From NCBI RefSeq assembly GCF_025244865.1, contig NZ_CP104272.1:2480001-2544000 (forward strand): a stretch of 64,000 nt of DNA. The letters run 5' to 3'. This DNA is from Arthrobacter sp. zg-Y1110 (GTDB taxonomy: Bacteria > Actinomycetota > Actinomycetes > Actinomycetales > Micrococcaceae). The notes under the pieces were generated by a model. That model searched no databases. It had not been told where the DNA came from and saw only the letters and a list, made by a program, of their open reading frames with translations. A program made the translations under genes and the position numbers. Shown one piece after another: positions 8,841 to 17,265 of the stretch. Position 1 is the stretch's first letter. Every line of letters begins with the position of its first letter.

Positions 8841-8846
8841 ATTGTA
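8841..8846 (-). promoter_or_regulatory. -10 box of the ssrA promoter
   Basis: TACAAT on the minus strand matches the -10 consensus at five of six bases. Transcription would start near 8834, giving a leader of about 30 bases that RNase P would remove at 8803. A weak -35 (TGAACC, 8870-8865) lies 18 bases upstream. Confidence 0.55.
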
Positions 8847-8867
8847 CCGCAGAATTCACGGGGCGGT

Positions 8868-9227
8868 TCAGAGCCGGATGCCGAAGACCACTACGGGTGA
8901 ACCCCAAACGACCAGCAGTATCCAGGAGACGAGCACGAAGAGGACCGAGAGGATGCTCAGCGCGGTCATGCCGGGTGCCTTGCGGCGGAAGGCCCAGGCG
9001 AACAAGGCGATGTTCGCCAGGACCAGCACCGGCGCGAGCCATACCAGCACGTGTGCAAGGAACAGGTAGTACGCGGCAAAGAACGGAACCACTACAAGGA
9101 TGACCACCGGCAGCACCGCCAGGACTATCAGGAGGTCGACGGCCGTAACGATCCACGTCCAGGCGGGCTTCCGGGCCGCGGCTTCCTCGTCCGCTTCTAC
9201 CTGCGGCTCCCAGAACGTTCCACTCAT
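8868..9227 (-). CDS. Small integral membrane protein of unknown function
   Basis: This 119-residue protein has a short acidic N-terminus and three predicted membrane segments at about 25-52, 55-78 and 88-112. No motif identifies a function. Its start overlaps the smpB stop by four bases (9224-9227), so it is translated from the smpB message. The ssrA promoter lies just beyond its stop. Confidence 0.75.
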   Translation of the reverse strand: MSGTFWEPQVEADEEAAARKPAWTWIVTAVDLLIVLAVLPVVILVVVPFFAAYYLFLAHVLVWLAPVLVLANIALFAWAFRRKAPGMTALSILSVLFVLVSWILLVVWGSPVVVFGIRL

Positions 9228-9697
9228 GCGCCGCGGTTCTTCTCGCGCATCGCGCGAAGTGCCTCGCGGTTGTCCTGCTTCTCCCGCAGGGTTTGGCGCT
9301 TGTCGTACTCCCGCTTACCGCGGGCGACGGCGATCTCCACCTTGGCCCGTCCGTCCAGGAAATACAGCTGCAGCGGCACGATGGTAAAACCCGATTCGCT
9401 GGTCTTGCGCATGATCTTTTCCAGCTGCTCGCGGTGCAGCAGCAGCTTGCGGCGGCGGCGGGCGGAGTGGTTGGTCCAGCTACCGTTGAGGTACTCGGGA
9501 ATGTAGGCGGCTTCGAGCCAGAGCTCGTTGTTATAGAACGTGGCAAACCCGTCCACCAATGAGGCCCTGCCCTCTCGCAGCGACTTCACCTCGGTCCCCA
9601 TCAAAACCATTCCGGCCTCGTAGGTATCGAGGATTTCGTAGTCGTGCCGGGCCTTGCGATTGGTGGCCACTACCTTACGGCCACTTTCCTTAGGCAC
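9224..9697 (-). CDS. smpB: SsrA-binding protein SmpB
   Basis: SmpB binds tmRNA and carries it to stalled ribosomes. The 157-residue protein shows the family landmarks [39 protein letters not shown] and a basic C-terminal tail ([23 protein letters not shown], abbreviated here to its character) that folds in the mRNA channel. Length is standard. The GTG start at 9697 has GGAG about eight bases upstream. It lies between the M23 peptidase gene and ssrA, a typical actinobacterial order. Confidence 0.96.
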   Translation of the reverse strand: MPKESGRKVVATNRKARHDYEILDTYEAGMVLMGTEVKSLREGRASLVDGFATFYNNELWLEAAYIPEYLNGSWTNHSARRRRKLLLHREQLEKIMRKTSESGFTIVPLQLYFLDGRAKVEIAVARGKREYDKRQTLREKQDNREALRAMREKNRGA

Positions 9698-9741
9698 GGG
9701 GCAACTCCTTAGTAGGTTCTAGCGAAAGCTCCATTGTAGGC

Positions 9742-11145
9742 CTAGAGCAACGTCCTCGGGTCCACCAGGGCACCATTGAGCACCGTCTCGAAATGCAGGT
9801 GGCAACCGGTGGAGTTTCCGGTGTTCCCCACATATCCGATCAGCTGGCCCTGCTCCACCCACTGATTGACTGACACCGCGAAGCCGTTGAGGTGGTAGTA
9901 GTTGGTGGCTAAGGCGTTGCCCTGCACCACACCGTGGTTGAGGACAATCCGGTTGCCGGTTCCGATCATTTCCCCGCCGCCCTGGTCGGCCCGCCAGACG
10001 TGGCCTGAGGCAGGCGCATAGACCGGTGTGTTGCAGGTCGGTGCATAGTCGATGCCGGAGTGCAGGTAGCCGCCGTTGCCGAAGAAGTCGATGGATCCGG
10101 GCGGGGTTGCACGCCAGCCGAAGCCGGAGGAAATAGGAGCTCCGACTACCGGAGGGCGCAGCCCGAAGGAGGACGGGTTGCCCGGCTGCGGAATGTTCTG
10201 GGCCGGCGGGGCGGGGCGGTTGTTCCGGGCCGCTTCTTCAGCTGCCGCACGGTTGATTTCGTCGATCCGGGCCTGTTCGCGTTTGCGGTGTTCCTCGAGC
10301 AGGACCCGCTGCCGCTCCGCGATGTCCGCGGTGACCTGGGCGCTTTCCTTTTCCAGGCTGGCCATCTGGGACTGGAGCTTCGGCTTCTGTGCCTCAAGCT
10401 CCTGGTTCATCGCCGTGGTCTGGGCAACCAGGTCGTCCACCTTCTGCTTCTCCGCGGCTGCCGCGTCACGCGCGGACTGCTCGGCCTTGAGGGCTTCTTC
10501 CGCCTGGGCCTTGAGCTTGCTGATCTCTTCGGCCACGGCTGACAGCCGCGCCTCGGAGTTCACGTTATTGGCGTTCTGCTGGGACAGCTTTTCGACGGCG
10601 GCGTTCTGGCCCTTTAGCGCTTGTTCCGCCATGCCGAGCGAATCGCTGAGGCTGTCCGCACCCTTGGCGCCGAACATCAGCGAGAGCGTGGAGGGAACAC
10701 CACCGTTTTTGTAGGCCTGGGACGCAATCTGTCCGATCGCCTTTTCAGTGGCCGCAATGTTCTCACGGTCCTTCTCGATCTGCGCCGTGATGGTTTCGTG
10801 GGTGTTCTGGGCGAGGGCAACCCGTTCGTTCAGGGCGGCCACCTTGCCGGCGGCACTGTCGACACGTCCCTCGGCATCCGCGAGCTGCTGCTGCGCGGCC
10901 GGGAGCTGGCCCTTGTAGATGTTGAGCTTGGCTACCGTCTCGGCAATATCTTCTCCGAGGTACTCGTAGTCCTCCTGGACCTTCTGCTTCTCGGCTTCGA
11001 TGGCCGCCTTGCGGTCCTCGAGGTCATCAGCACTTGCCGTGCTGCTGAACGCAACGGAGAGCGTCAGCGCCAGGAGGGCGACAACCGCCGCCAGGGCCCG
11101 GGAGGCCGGCGCACGTCCGATCCGTTTAGGCACAGCATTATCCAT
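9742..11145 (-). CDS. Secreted M23 peptidoglycan endopeptidase with coiled coil (EnvC/RipC-like partner of FtsEX)
   Basis: This 467-residue exported protein has an N-terminal signal (hydrophobic stretch with ALAAVVALLALTLSVAF, cut near ASA). A long coiled-coil region rich in A, E, K and Q spans about residues 40-300, followed by a proline-rich linker and a C-terminal LytM/M23 domain. The zinc ligands are visible in LHSGIDYA (H and D) and GCHLHFE. Next to ftsEX this arrangement matches EnvC or RipC in role: a hydrolase or activator controlled by FtsX during cell separation, which is inferred from context. The ATG at 11145 has GGAGAG eight bases upstream and is preferred over the open frame to 11178. 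Confidence 0.88.
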   Translation of the reverse strand: MDNAVPKRIGRAPASRALAAVVALLALTLSVAFSSTASADDLEDRKAAIEAEKQKVQEDYEYLGEDIAETVAKLNIYKGQLPAAQQQLADAEGRVDSAAGKVAALNERVALAQNTHETITAQIEKDRENIAATEKAIGQIASQAYKNGGVPSTLSLMFGAKGADSLSDSLGMAEQALKGQNAAVEKLSQQNANNVNSEARLSAVAEEISKLKAQAEEALKAEQSARDAAAAEKQKVDDLVAQTTAMNQELEAQKPKLQSQMASLEKESAQVTADIAERQRVLLEEHRKREQARIDEINRAAAEEAARNNRPAPPAQNIPQPGNPSSFGLRPPVVGAPISSGFGWRATPPGSIDFFGNGGYLHSGIDYAPTCNTPVYAPASGHVWRADQGGGEMIGTGNRIVLNHGVVQGNALATNYYHLNGFAVSVNQWVEQGQLIGYVGNTGNSTGCHLHFETVLNGALVDPRTLL

Positions 11146-11195
11146 TGATGAGACTCTCCATGATCTTGCAGATTCCATTCCCAGTGCTCATGACT

Positions 11196-12098
11196 CTAGA
11201 CCTTCAGGTACCGGCGGAGTGTCAACAGCGAGGATACTCCCGCCAACAGCGCTCCGAGAACAAGTAGAACGGGTGTCAGGTACAGGACCTGTTCCGAGGA
11301 GATAAAGGCCGTGGTGGGGTATTGCCGGGCCAGGTTTCCGATAAAGAAGTGCGCGGTGCTCCATAGTGCCACTGAGGCCAGCACTGCACCGATGACGGCC
11401 GCGATCACGCCTTCCAGCACGAACGGCAGCTGGATGACGGCCTTGGAGGCGCCGACCAGGCGCATGATGCCCGTTTCCCGCCGTCGGCTGAACGCCGAAA
11501 GCCGGATGGTGGTGGCAATCAGCAGGATGGCACAGACCAGCATTACGCCGGCGATGGACAGCGCGGCAACGGAGGCAAGGTTCAGGTACGTAAACATCTT
11601 TTCGAAAAGTTCACGCTGGTCACTGACGGACTCGACTCCAGGCTTGGAGGAGAACGCCTCGTTGATGACCTCATACTTTTCGGGGTCCACCAGGGACACC
11701 CGGAAGGACTCCGGCAGCATGTCGGCGGTGATGCTGTCCACGATCGGGGAGTTCGCGAACTGCTCGCGGAAGTGGGTCAGCGCGGTTTCCTGGTCTTCAT
11801 ACTCAACGGTTTCCACGTAACGGTCCGCCTGCAGGTCCGCTTCGATGGCAGAGCGCTGCTCGTCGGTGACGGCACCGGAAGCGCAGGACGCGGAGGTGTC
11901 GTTCTCCGTGCACAGGTAGACCGCAACCTGCACGCGGTCATACCAATAGCCCTTCATCTGGCCGATCTGCAGCTGCAGCAGCCCTGCCGCCCCCACAAAG
12001 GTCAGCGATACGAAGGTCACGAGGATTACGGAGACAACCATGGACAGGTTCCGGCGGAGCCCTGAACCGATCTCGCCCAGGACGAATGCGAGCCTCAT
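11196..12098 (-). CDS. ftsX: Cell division ABC transporter permease FtsX
   Basis: This 300-residue membrane protein has one N-terminal membrane segment, an extracellular domain of about 120 residues, and three C-terminal segments. The family blocks [25 protein letters not shown] and the N-terminal [17 protein letters not shown] are present (shown as short pieces). With FtsE it forms the complex that transmits a cytoplasmic ATP signal to a peptidoglycan hydrolase, here probably the M23 protein encoded 51 bases downstream. The extracellular loop holds two cysteines ([10 protein letters not shown]). The gene overlaps ftsE by four bases. Confidence 0.93.
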   Translation of the reverse strand: MRLAFVLGEIGSGLRRNLSMVVSVILVTFVSLTFVGAAGLLQLQIGQMKGYWYDRVQVAVYLCTENDTSASCASGAVTDEQRSAIEADLQADRYVETVEYEDQETALTHFREQFANSPIVDSITADMLPESFRVSLVDPEKYEVINEAFSSKPGVESVSDQRELFEKMFTYLNLASVAALSIAGVMLVCAILLIATTIRLSAFSRRRETGIMRLVGASKAVIQLPFVLEGVIAAVIGAVLASVALWSTAHFFIGNLARQYPTTAFISSEQVLYLTPVLLVLGALLAGVSSLLTLRRYLKV

Positions 12099-12862
12099 TC
12101 GGCTACCCCGCTCTCCGTGCGGCGGGATCCATCCGACACGTCCGATCCGTCCCGCGGTTCCCGTTCCGGCTCCGGTTCGCCCAGATAGATGCCCTCATGC
12201 TCGTCACGGATGATCTTGCCGTTGCGCAGTTCCACCACGCGCTTACGCATGGCGTTGACGATATCGTCGTCGTGCGTAGCCATCACCACAGTGGTGCCGT
12301 TCTGGTTCACCCGGTCCAGCACCTTCATGATGCCCAAAGACGTGGTGGGGTCCAGGTTTCCGGTCGGCTCATCGGCGAGCAGGATGCCGGGCTTATTCAC
12401 AATCGCCCGCGCGATTGCCACGCGCTGCTGCTCACCGCCGGAAAGTTCGTGCGGCATGCGGTTACCCTTCCCCTCCAGCCCGACCGTCTTGAGGACTTCG
12501 GGCACCGAGTCACGGATAACGGCACGGCTGCGGCCGATCACCTGCATGGCGAAGGCAACGTTCGCAAAAACCGTCTTGTTGGGAAGCAGGCGGAAATCCT
12601 GGAATACGACGCCGATCCCCCGGCGCAGCCGCGGCACCCGCCAGCTCGGAATCTTCGCCACGTTGGCGCCGGCTACGTAGACGGTGCCCTTGGTGGCGTG
12701 CTCCTCTTTCATAATCAACCGGATAAACGTCGATTTACCGGAGCCGGAAGCGCCCACGAGAAACACGAACTCGCCGCGGTCCACGTCAAGGCTGACCGAG
12801 TTGAGCGCAGGCCGGGAGTTCCGGTCATAGAGCTTGGTGACATTGTCGAAAGTGATCATCAC
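12095..12862 (-). CDS. ftsE: Cell division ATP-binding protein FtsE
   Basis: This 255-residue ABC ATPase begins [14 protein letters not shown] and carries Walker [10 protein letters not shown], the signature [14 protein letters not shown], Walker B LLADEPT and the H-loop MATHD. It partners FtsX at the division site. The last 30 or so residues form an unusual charged, low-complexity tail (acidic and arginine-rich) absent from short FtsE proteins such as that of E. coli; such tails occur in some actinobacteria. About 190 bases separate it from prfB upstream. Confidence 0.93.
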   Translation of the reverse strand: MMITFDNVTKLYDRNSRPALNSVSLDVDRGEFVFLVGASGSGKSTFIRLIMKEEHATKGTVYVAGANVAKIPSWRVPRLRRGIGVVFQDFRLLPNKTVFANVAFAMQVIGRSRAVIRDSVPEVLKTVGLEGKGNRMPHELSGGEQQRVAIARAIVNKPGILLADEPTGNLDPTTSLGIMKVLDRVNQNGTTVVMATHDDDIVNAMRKRVVELRNGKIIRDEHEGIYLGEPEPEREPRDGSDVSDGSRRTESGVAE

Positions 12863-13033
12863 TACTTAGTGCCCATGAAGCGGCCGGAGACACGGGCCTT
12901 GGTTCGGGGTATGGGCACCGGCCTCTCGACTATAGCCAGCTTCCGACGCAGTGAGCCACAACCCGGCAGCGCGTGTCGGACTGCACACCGGTGCCAGGGG
13001 GCCGGGAACCTGCACCCGGACCGGGTCCAGGCG

Positions 13034-13067
13034 CCGCCCGCAGGCCCAGCGGCCTATTTGCGGGCGG
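13034..13067 (-). terminator. Inverted repeat at the end of prfB
   Basis: Nine bases (13034-13042) pair with 13059-13067, and an inner AGGCC/GGCCT stem closes the loop. The repeat spans the prfB stop codon. With no T-run it may be a coding-end coincidence rather than a terminator. Confidence 0.3.
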
Positions 13068-14172
13068 AAACGCTGCCGTGCGCACGCCAGCGGATGCCGG
13101 CATCGATGAAGTCGTCAATCTCGCCGTCGAACACTGCGGAGGTGTTGCCTACCTCGTGTTCGGTGCGGAGGTCCTTGACCATCTGGTACGGGTTGAGCAC
13201 GTAGGAACGCATCTGGTCGCCCCAGGAAGCCTTGACGTCGCCGGCAAAGGCCTTCTTCTCGGCGTCCTCCTGCTCCTTCTTCAACAGCAGCAGGCGGGAC
13301 TGCAGCACGCGCATGGCAGCGGCACGGTTCTGCAGCTGCGACTTTTCGTTCTGCATGGAGACCACTGTGCCGGTGGGAAGGTGGGTGAGCCGGACGGCGG
13401 AGTCGGTGGTGTTCACGGACTGGCCGCCTGGACCGGAGGAGCGGAAGACGTCCACGCGGATTTCGTTGTCCGGAATGTCGATGTGGTCCGTGGGTGCGAT
13501 CAGCGGAATGACCTCGACGGCGGCAAAGGACGTCTGCCGGCGGCCCTGGTTGTCGAACGGGCTGATGCGGACCAGGCGGTGCGTACCGGCCTCCACCACC
13601 AGGGTGCCGTAGGCGTAGGGAGCCTTGACCTCGAAGGTGGCGGACTTCAGGCCGGCCTCTTCGGCGTAGGAGGTATCCAGGACGGTGGTGGGGTATCCGT
13701 GCCGTTCGGCCCAGCGCAGGTACATGCGCAGCAGCATCTCGGCGAAGTCTGCGGCGTCCACTCCCCCGGCACCGGAACGGATGGTCACCACGGCTTCGCG
13801 TTCGTCGTATTCACCGGAAAGCAGGGTGACGACTTCCAGCTGGGACAGGGACCTGCGCAGGGACTCCAGCTCCGTCACCGCCTCGGCCTTGGAATCCGCG
13901 TCGGCCTCGTCCTGGGCCAGTTCCACCAGGACCTCAAGGTCGTCGATGCGGGATTCGATGGTCTGCAGGCGTTCCAGCTCCGACTGGCGGTGCGAGAGCT
14001 TGGAGGTGATCTTCTGCGCCTCGGAGGGGTCGTCCCAAAGATCGGGGACGCCGGCCATCTCGCTCAGCTCTTCGATGTCCTCTTTGATCTTTGCCACGTC
14101 CGAGACCTCTTCAATGGAGGCGAAAGTGGAGCGGAGGGCGCGGATTTCTGCGGGAAAATCTATTTCTGCCAT
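13054..14172 (-). CDS. prfB: Peptide chain release factor 2
   Basis: RF2 reads the stop codons UGA and UAA and releases the finished peptide. The 372-residue protein has the stop-reading tripeptide SPF (204-206) in RISPFDNQG and the catalytic GGQ (249-251) in SGPGGQSVN. The frame is open from [10 protein letters not shown] to the stop, so there is no programmed +1 frameshift of the kind found in E. coli. Position upstream of ftsE is the usual actinobacterial arrangement. Confidence 0.96.
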   Translation of the reverse strand: MAEIDFPAEIRALRSTFASIEEVSDVAKIKEDIEELSEMAGVPDLWDDPSEAQKITSKLSHRQSELERLQTIESRIDDLEVLVELAQDEADADSKAEAVTELESLRRSLSQLEVVTLLSGEYDEREAVVTIRSGAGGVDAADFAEMLLRMYLRWAERHGYPTTVLDTSYAEEAGLKSATFEVKAPYAYGTLVVEAGTHRLVRISPFDNQGRRQTSFAAVEVIPLIAPTDHIDIPDNEIRVDVFRSSGPGGQSVNTTDSAVRLTHLPTGTVVSMQNEKSQLQNRAAAMRVLQSRLLLLKKEQEDAEKKAFAGDVKASWGDQMRSYVLNPYQMVKDLRTEHEVGNTSAVFDGEIDDFIDAGIRWRAHGSVSARK

Positions 14173-14338
14173 GGTGCTTACAGACTACGCCATGTCCCTG
14201 CGCCGCTGCCCGCCGTCGTCGTTGCGGGCGATGCCGGCTCCGGGACGCGCCGGGGCCGATGCGCGCGGCAGTGTCCGTGGGCGGCGTTAGATTAATGGGG
14301 ACGGATATGGAATGTACGCCCTTTCGAAGGAGCCTCCC

Positions 14339-14623
14339 TTGACCCATCCCGAGCGCGGACGCATGTACACCCTGGACGAACTCAACGACCTTGCCGAGCA
14401 GGGCGATCCCTGGGCCATGGGGAAAGTGGACGAGTGGGAGCAGCACTTTTCCAACGAGTACGTGGGCAATATGAAGGACAAGTGCCCTGACGACGACTGC
14501 GAACAGTTCGGCGAGCCCGTGACCATTTGCTACGGCGAGGACGGCAGGATCCTGGACGTGGACCACGGCGGATGGGGCCACGGTCCGGTGCGCGAGGCGC
14601 AGGAGCAGCGGAAGGCTTCATAG
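14339..14623 (+). CDS. Small acidic conserved protein, function unknown
   Basis: This predicted 94-residue soluble protein begins MTHPERGRMYTLDELND and contains EWEQHFSNEYVG and CPDDDCEQFGEPVTICYG. Three cysteines are present, but no known metal-binding motif is complete. The TTG at 14339 has GAAGGAG six bases upstream and is preferred to the ATG at 14312, which has no such site. The gene diverges from prfB and ends four bases before the convergent Tad operon. Confidence 0.7.
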   Translation: MTHPERGRMYTLDELNDLAEQGDPWAMGKVDEWEQHFSNEYVGNMKDKCPDDDCEQFGEPVTICYGEDGRILDVDHGGWGHGPVREAQEQRKAS

Positions 14624-14627
14624 GTTT

Positions 14628-15095
14628 TCACTGCAGCAGCCGGGCCCGGGCCTCACTGACCGCGGTGATGGAGATTCCCTCCGGCACCAGGAAATTGACG
14701 ATGGGCGGATGGACCCGCGCCGCCAGGACCACGCGCGCGGTCCGGCCGTCCGCCGTGCCGGTCTCTTCGGTTACCGCAAGCTCCGTGAACCGTTCCTCCG
14801 CACCCGTTTCGGCAAGATAGCGGCGGGCGGCGCTGCGGACGGCGTCTGCCTCCAGCACGGCCGCCGGCCCCGTTCCTGCGGCGGCCTCCCCCAGCGAGAA
14901 CGTGTCCGCCGCAGCCACGGCCGCACCGTCGGCAGCCGAGAGCAGCTTTTTCTGCCCGAGATAGACGGACGACGCCGCCATCACCACTGTGACGGTCAGC
15001 AGTGCCAGCACGGAGTACCCGATGATCAGCACCCCTACCTGCCCCCGTTCCCCGTCCTCCCCGGCCCGCGGTCGTTTTCGAAACCCCCGGCTCAT
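14628..15095 (-). CDS. TadE/TadG-like pilus locus protein (Rv3654c-like)
   Basis: The last gene of the Tad operon encodes a 155-residue protein: a basic N-terminus, then a single membrane helix after GERGQVGVLIIGYSVLALL, then a domain exposed outside with a repeated alanine-rich pattern (KKLLSAADGAAVAAADTF). Proteins of this shape are minor pseudopilins or pilus-anchoring factors of Tad systems, often called helicase/secretion neighbourhood TadE-like. The ATG at 15095 overlaps the previous stop as ATGA; the longer frame to 15158 is not supported. Confidence 0.75.
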   Translation of the reverse strand: MSRGFRKRPRAGEDGERGQVGVLIIGYSVLALLTVTVVMAASSVYLGQKKLLSAADGAAVAAADTFSLGEAAAGTGPAAVLEADAVRSAARRYLAETGAEERFTELAVTEETGTADGRTARVVLAARVHPPIVNFLVPEGISITAVSEARARLLQ

Positions 15096-15529
15096 CCGTT
15101 GCGCTCCACAACCTGTGTGGACTCGGAGTCCACTACTACCGGGGACCCGTCGGTCCACGGAAGCCCGGGAAGCGGCACGGCAAACCGGATGCTGACAGAG
15201 ACGGTCGAGCCGGGTGCAAGGCAGGTTTCGGAGCAGCTGATATCCATCAGCATGCCGTCCGTTTGCAGCCCGAAGTCGCTCAGCGCGAGTTCGGCCGCAT
15301 CTGCCGCCTGCTGTTCGCCAACCACGGCGTCGGGTGCTGCAGCATAGACCTTGGCCGCGGCGTCGGCCGCACCGACCACCGCGAAGGACGCCGCCTGAAT
15401 CCGGCCGACGGTGATCACGAGATACACCACGGGCACCAGCAGGAGCAGGCCCAGGAAAATGAACTCGACGACGGCGCTGCCGGCTTCGTCCGGTGCCTGT
15501 CTCGCCTCTCCCTCACCGCCGGGCCGCAT
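15092..15529 (-). CDS. TadE-like minor pseudopilin
   Basis: This 145-residue protein has the TadE hallmark GSAVVEFIFLGLLLLVP: a short hydrophilic leader, then a glycine-serine processing-like site and a glutamate inside the first membrane helix. The outer domain contains AASFAVVGAADAAAKVYA and a cysteine pair (SCSETC). It probably joins or primes the Flp pilus fibre. The ATG at 15529 was chosen because the leader just before GSAVVEF would otherwise be unusually long; it lies inside the 3' end of the upstream gene, so translation is probably coupled. Confidence 0.78.
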   Translation of the reverse strand: MRPGGEGEARQAPDEAGSAVVEFIFLGLLLLVPVVYLVITVGRIQAASFAVVGAADAAAKVYAAAPDAVVGEQQAADAAELALSDFGLQTDGMLMDISCSETCLAPGSTVSVSIRFAVPLPGLPWTDGSPVVVDSESTQVVERNG

Positions 15530-15842
15530 GCCCCTTGACCTCAATTCCGTCACCGGGACCGATGAAACCGATAACCGGCAGCGGTGCCCGCACCGTGATC
15601 TCCAGCAGGCGGGCGCCGTCCACGGTCTGCTCTGAGTAGCTGACGTCCCCGGCATACTCCTCGCCGAGTGAACTGCCGATCACGGCGGCCGTACGCGCTG
15701 CGCCGTCCGCCGGGGTGCGGTCAGCGAGCGTGCCGTAGCGCGCGCCCGTGGCTGCGGCGTCAATCAGGGTGTTGCGAACGTGCAGTACCAGCGCCAACTG
15801 CACCACAGCCATAAACACCAGGCTCACCAGCGCGCCCACCAT
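15513..15842 (-). CDS. TadE-like protein with a probable frame break in its 5' end
   Basis: The open frame gives 109 residues beginning inside the membrane helix (MVGALVSLVFMAVVQLAL), so it lacks the leader every TadE protein has. Reading upstream in the same frame gives ERGSAVVDFV, the missing hallmark, but no ATG, GTG or TTG precedes it in that frame. An ATG in another frame at 15898 gives MQPAAVQR and meets it at a run of five G (15872-15876 on the minus strand). One extra G would join them as MQPAAVQRGERGSAVVDFVMV. The lesion may be a real mutation, slippage, or a sequencing error. The rest of the domain (NTLIDAAATGARYG) is intact. Confidence 0.7.
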   Translation of the reverse strand: MVGALVSLVFMAVVQLALVLHVRNTLIDAAATGARYGTLADRTPADGAARTAAVIGSSLGEEYAGDVSYSEQTVDGARLLEITVRAPLPVIGFIGPGDGIEVKGHAARR

Positions 15843-15898
15843 AACGAAGTCGACGACGGCGGATCCCCGTTCCCCCTCTGGACCGCAGCCGGTTGCAT
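15843..15898 (-). other. Displaced 5' end of the TadE-like gene
   Basis: ATG at 15898 opens MQPAAVQR in one frame. The hallmark GERGSAVVDF follows in the frame of the downstream gene. The switch point is the homopolymer G5 at 15872-15876. No strong ribosome binding site is seen before the ATG. Confidence 0.6.
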
Positions 15899-15943
15899 CG
15901 GACCGGCGCGACCGGCCGCCGCCCCGGTGACCCTGCCAGCGGT

Positions 15944-16216
15944 TTATGGCTGTACCTGTTCTATTGCGGATTCGAACAGCCGCTCAAGGGCCGGCTGCAC
16001 CAGGAGCAGCAGTCCAGCCACGAGGATGGCGGACATAAGTGTGATCATCACCCACCCGGGTACATCTCCGCGCTCCGGGTCCTTCGGGTGCACCGCTGCC
16101 TGGCACTGCCGCATCAGCAGGTACCACCATCCCGCTGCCAGCGCGACGGCCCTTTTCCATCCCTCACCCGGCGCATGTGCGCTGTTCCGTTGCCTGCCCG
16201 CATTACTGCTGGTCAT
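15944..16216 (-). CDS. Flp pilin-like small membrane protein of the Tad locus
   Basis: This 90-residue protein has a hydrophilic leader (to about residue 55), then the block ERGDVPGWVMITLMSAILV and a single hydrophobic helix with a short tail. Size, position after tadC and the leader-helix layout suggest the structural pilin or a pilin-like subunit, but the usual AVEYGL core is replaced by VPGWVMI, so the assignment is moderate. The ATG at 16216 has GGAG five bases upstream. An in-frame GTG at 16330 overlaps the tadC stop (GTGA) but would add a 38-residue basic stretch whose codons look non-coding. Confidence 0.65.
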   Translation of the reverse strand: MTSSNAGRQRNSAHAPGEGWKRAVALAAGWWYLLMRQCQAAVHPKDPERGDVPGWVMITLMSAILVAGLLLLVQPALERLFESAIEQVQP

Positions 16217-16326
16217 CTTGTCTCCATCCCTCGACATGCTTTGCCTTGCCTTGTTCTTGCGCAGTGTTTTTTGCGCGGTGATCTTCCCCAGTGTTCTTCC
16301 GCGGTGATGCCGTTTCATCTGCCGCC

Positions 16327-17265
16327 TCACAGCCCCAACCTCAGCAGCGCCAGTCCCGGGAATACCGCAAACAGCACGGTCAACGGCAGGATTCCGAAAA
16401 CCACGGGCACCATCATGGCTATTTCCTTCTTGCCTGCGGTCTCCATCAGTTCACGCTTGGCGCTGTCCCTCACGTCCTGGGCCTGTGCACGCATAACATC
16501 TGCCAATGGCGTTCCGCGGTCGACGGCGACGGTGACCCCGTCCACGAAACGGGTCAACGGTGCCAGGCGGATCCGGTCGGAGAAATCCTGCAGGGCTGTG
16601 GTGAGCGGATGTCCTGAGCGGGTCTGGGCAAGGACACGGTTGAACTCGTCCGCCAGTTCACCCTGCGCAGCGACGGAAACGCGTTCCAGTGCACCGACGG
16701 CGCTTTCCCCGGCGCTGACGGCGAGCGCCATCATTTCGGCAAGGCTGGGGAATTCGGCCAGGATGCGGCTGTTGCGCCGCTCGATCTGGCGGGTCAGGAG
16801 GTAGTCCCGCAGCAGGAACCCTGCAACGGCGCAGGCACACGTACCGAAGGCCACCGATACAAGACCCATCCGACCGCTCCCGGCGAGAAGCGCGCCTGCG
16901 GCACCCCCGGCCAGGAACCCCGAACCGGCACACAGGACCTGCTCTGCACGGTAGTCCGAAACAGACTTGTTCCCGCCGGCCTGCTGCAGCCGCAGCCCGA
17001 GGGTCCGGTTGGCCGGAGACCACCGGGCCAGCCGGCGTACGGCATCGTGGAGCAACGGACGCAGGATCCGCTCCAGCGGGCCGAAGGGCGTGATGTCCGG
17101 GGCGGATAACAGGAGCCCCGACGCGGGGCGAACCGAACGCAGCTGCGGTTCCACGCGGGCAGCGAATGTCCTCTGCCGCAGCAGCGGCAGCCGGTGCAGG
17201 ACCAGCAACAGTCCGGTGCCCATCAGGGCTCCAGCCAGTACCGCTGCCGCCGCCCCGGGCGTCAT
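16327..17265 (-). CDS. tadC: TadC-like type II/IV secretion system F-family protein
   Basis: This 312-residue inner-membrane platform protein has an N-terminal helix, the cytoplasmic T2SSF four-helix domain (LAEFPSLAEMMALAVSAGES...AL) and C-terminal helices ending VVFGILPLTVLFAVFPGL. It works with TadB as the membrane base that the ATPase TadA drives. The ATG at 17265 overlaps the tadB stop as ATGA. The longer open frame to 17322 overlaps tadB and is rejected. Confidence 0.82.
   Translation of the reverse strand: MTPGAAAAVLAGALMGTGLLLVLHRLPLLRQRTFAARVEPQLRSVRPASGLLLSAPDITPFGPLERILRPLLHDAVRRLARWSPANRTLGLRLQQAGGNKSVSDYRAEQVLCAGSGFLAGGAAGALLAGSGRMGLVSVAFGTCACAVAGFLLRDYLLTRQIERRNSRILAEFPSLAEMMALAVSAGESAVGALERVSVAAQGELADEFNRVLAQTRSGHPLTTALQDFSDRIRLAPLTRFVDGVTVAVDRGTPLADVMRAQAQDVRDSAKRELMETAGKKEIAMMVPVVFGILPLTVLFAVFPGLALLRLGL

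Noticed and set aside
13054-14172. Programmed frameshift in prfB
   Set aside because: The frame is continuous from the ATG through both functional motifs, and no early in-frame TGA is present.
12973-14295. 440-codon open frame opposite prfB
   Set aside because: The prfB protein on the minus strand has intact SPF and GGQ motifs; the plus-strand product is low-complexity G/V-rich shadow coding.
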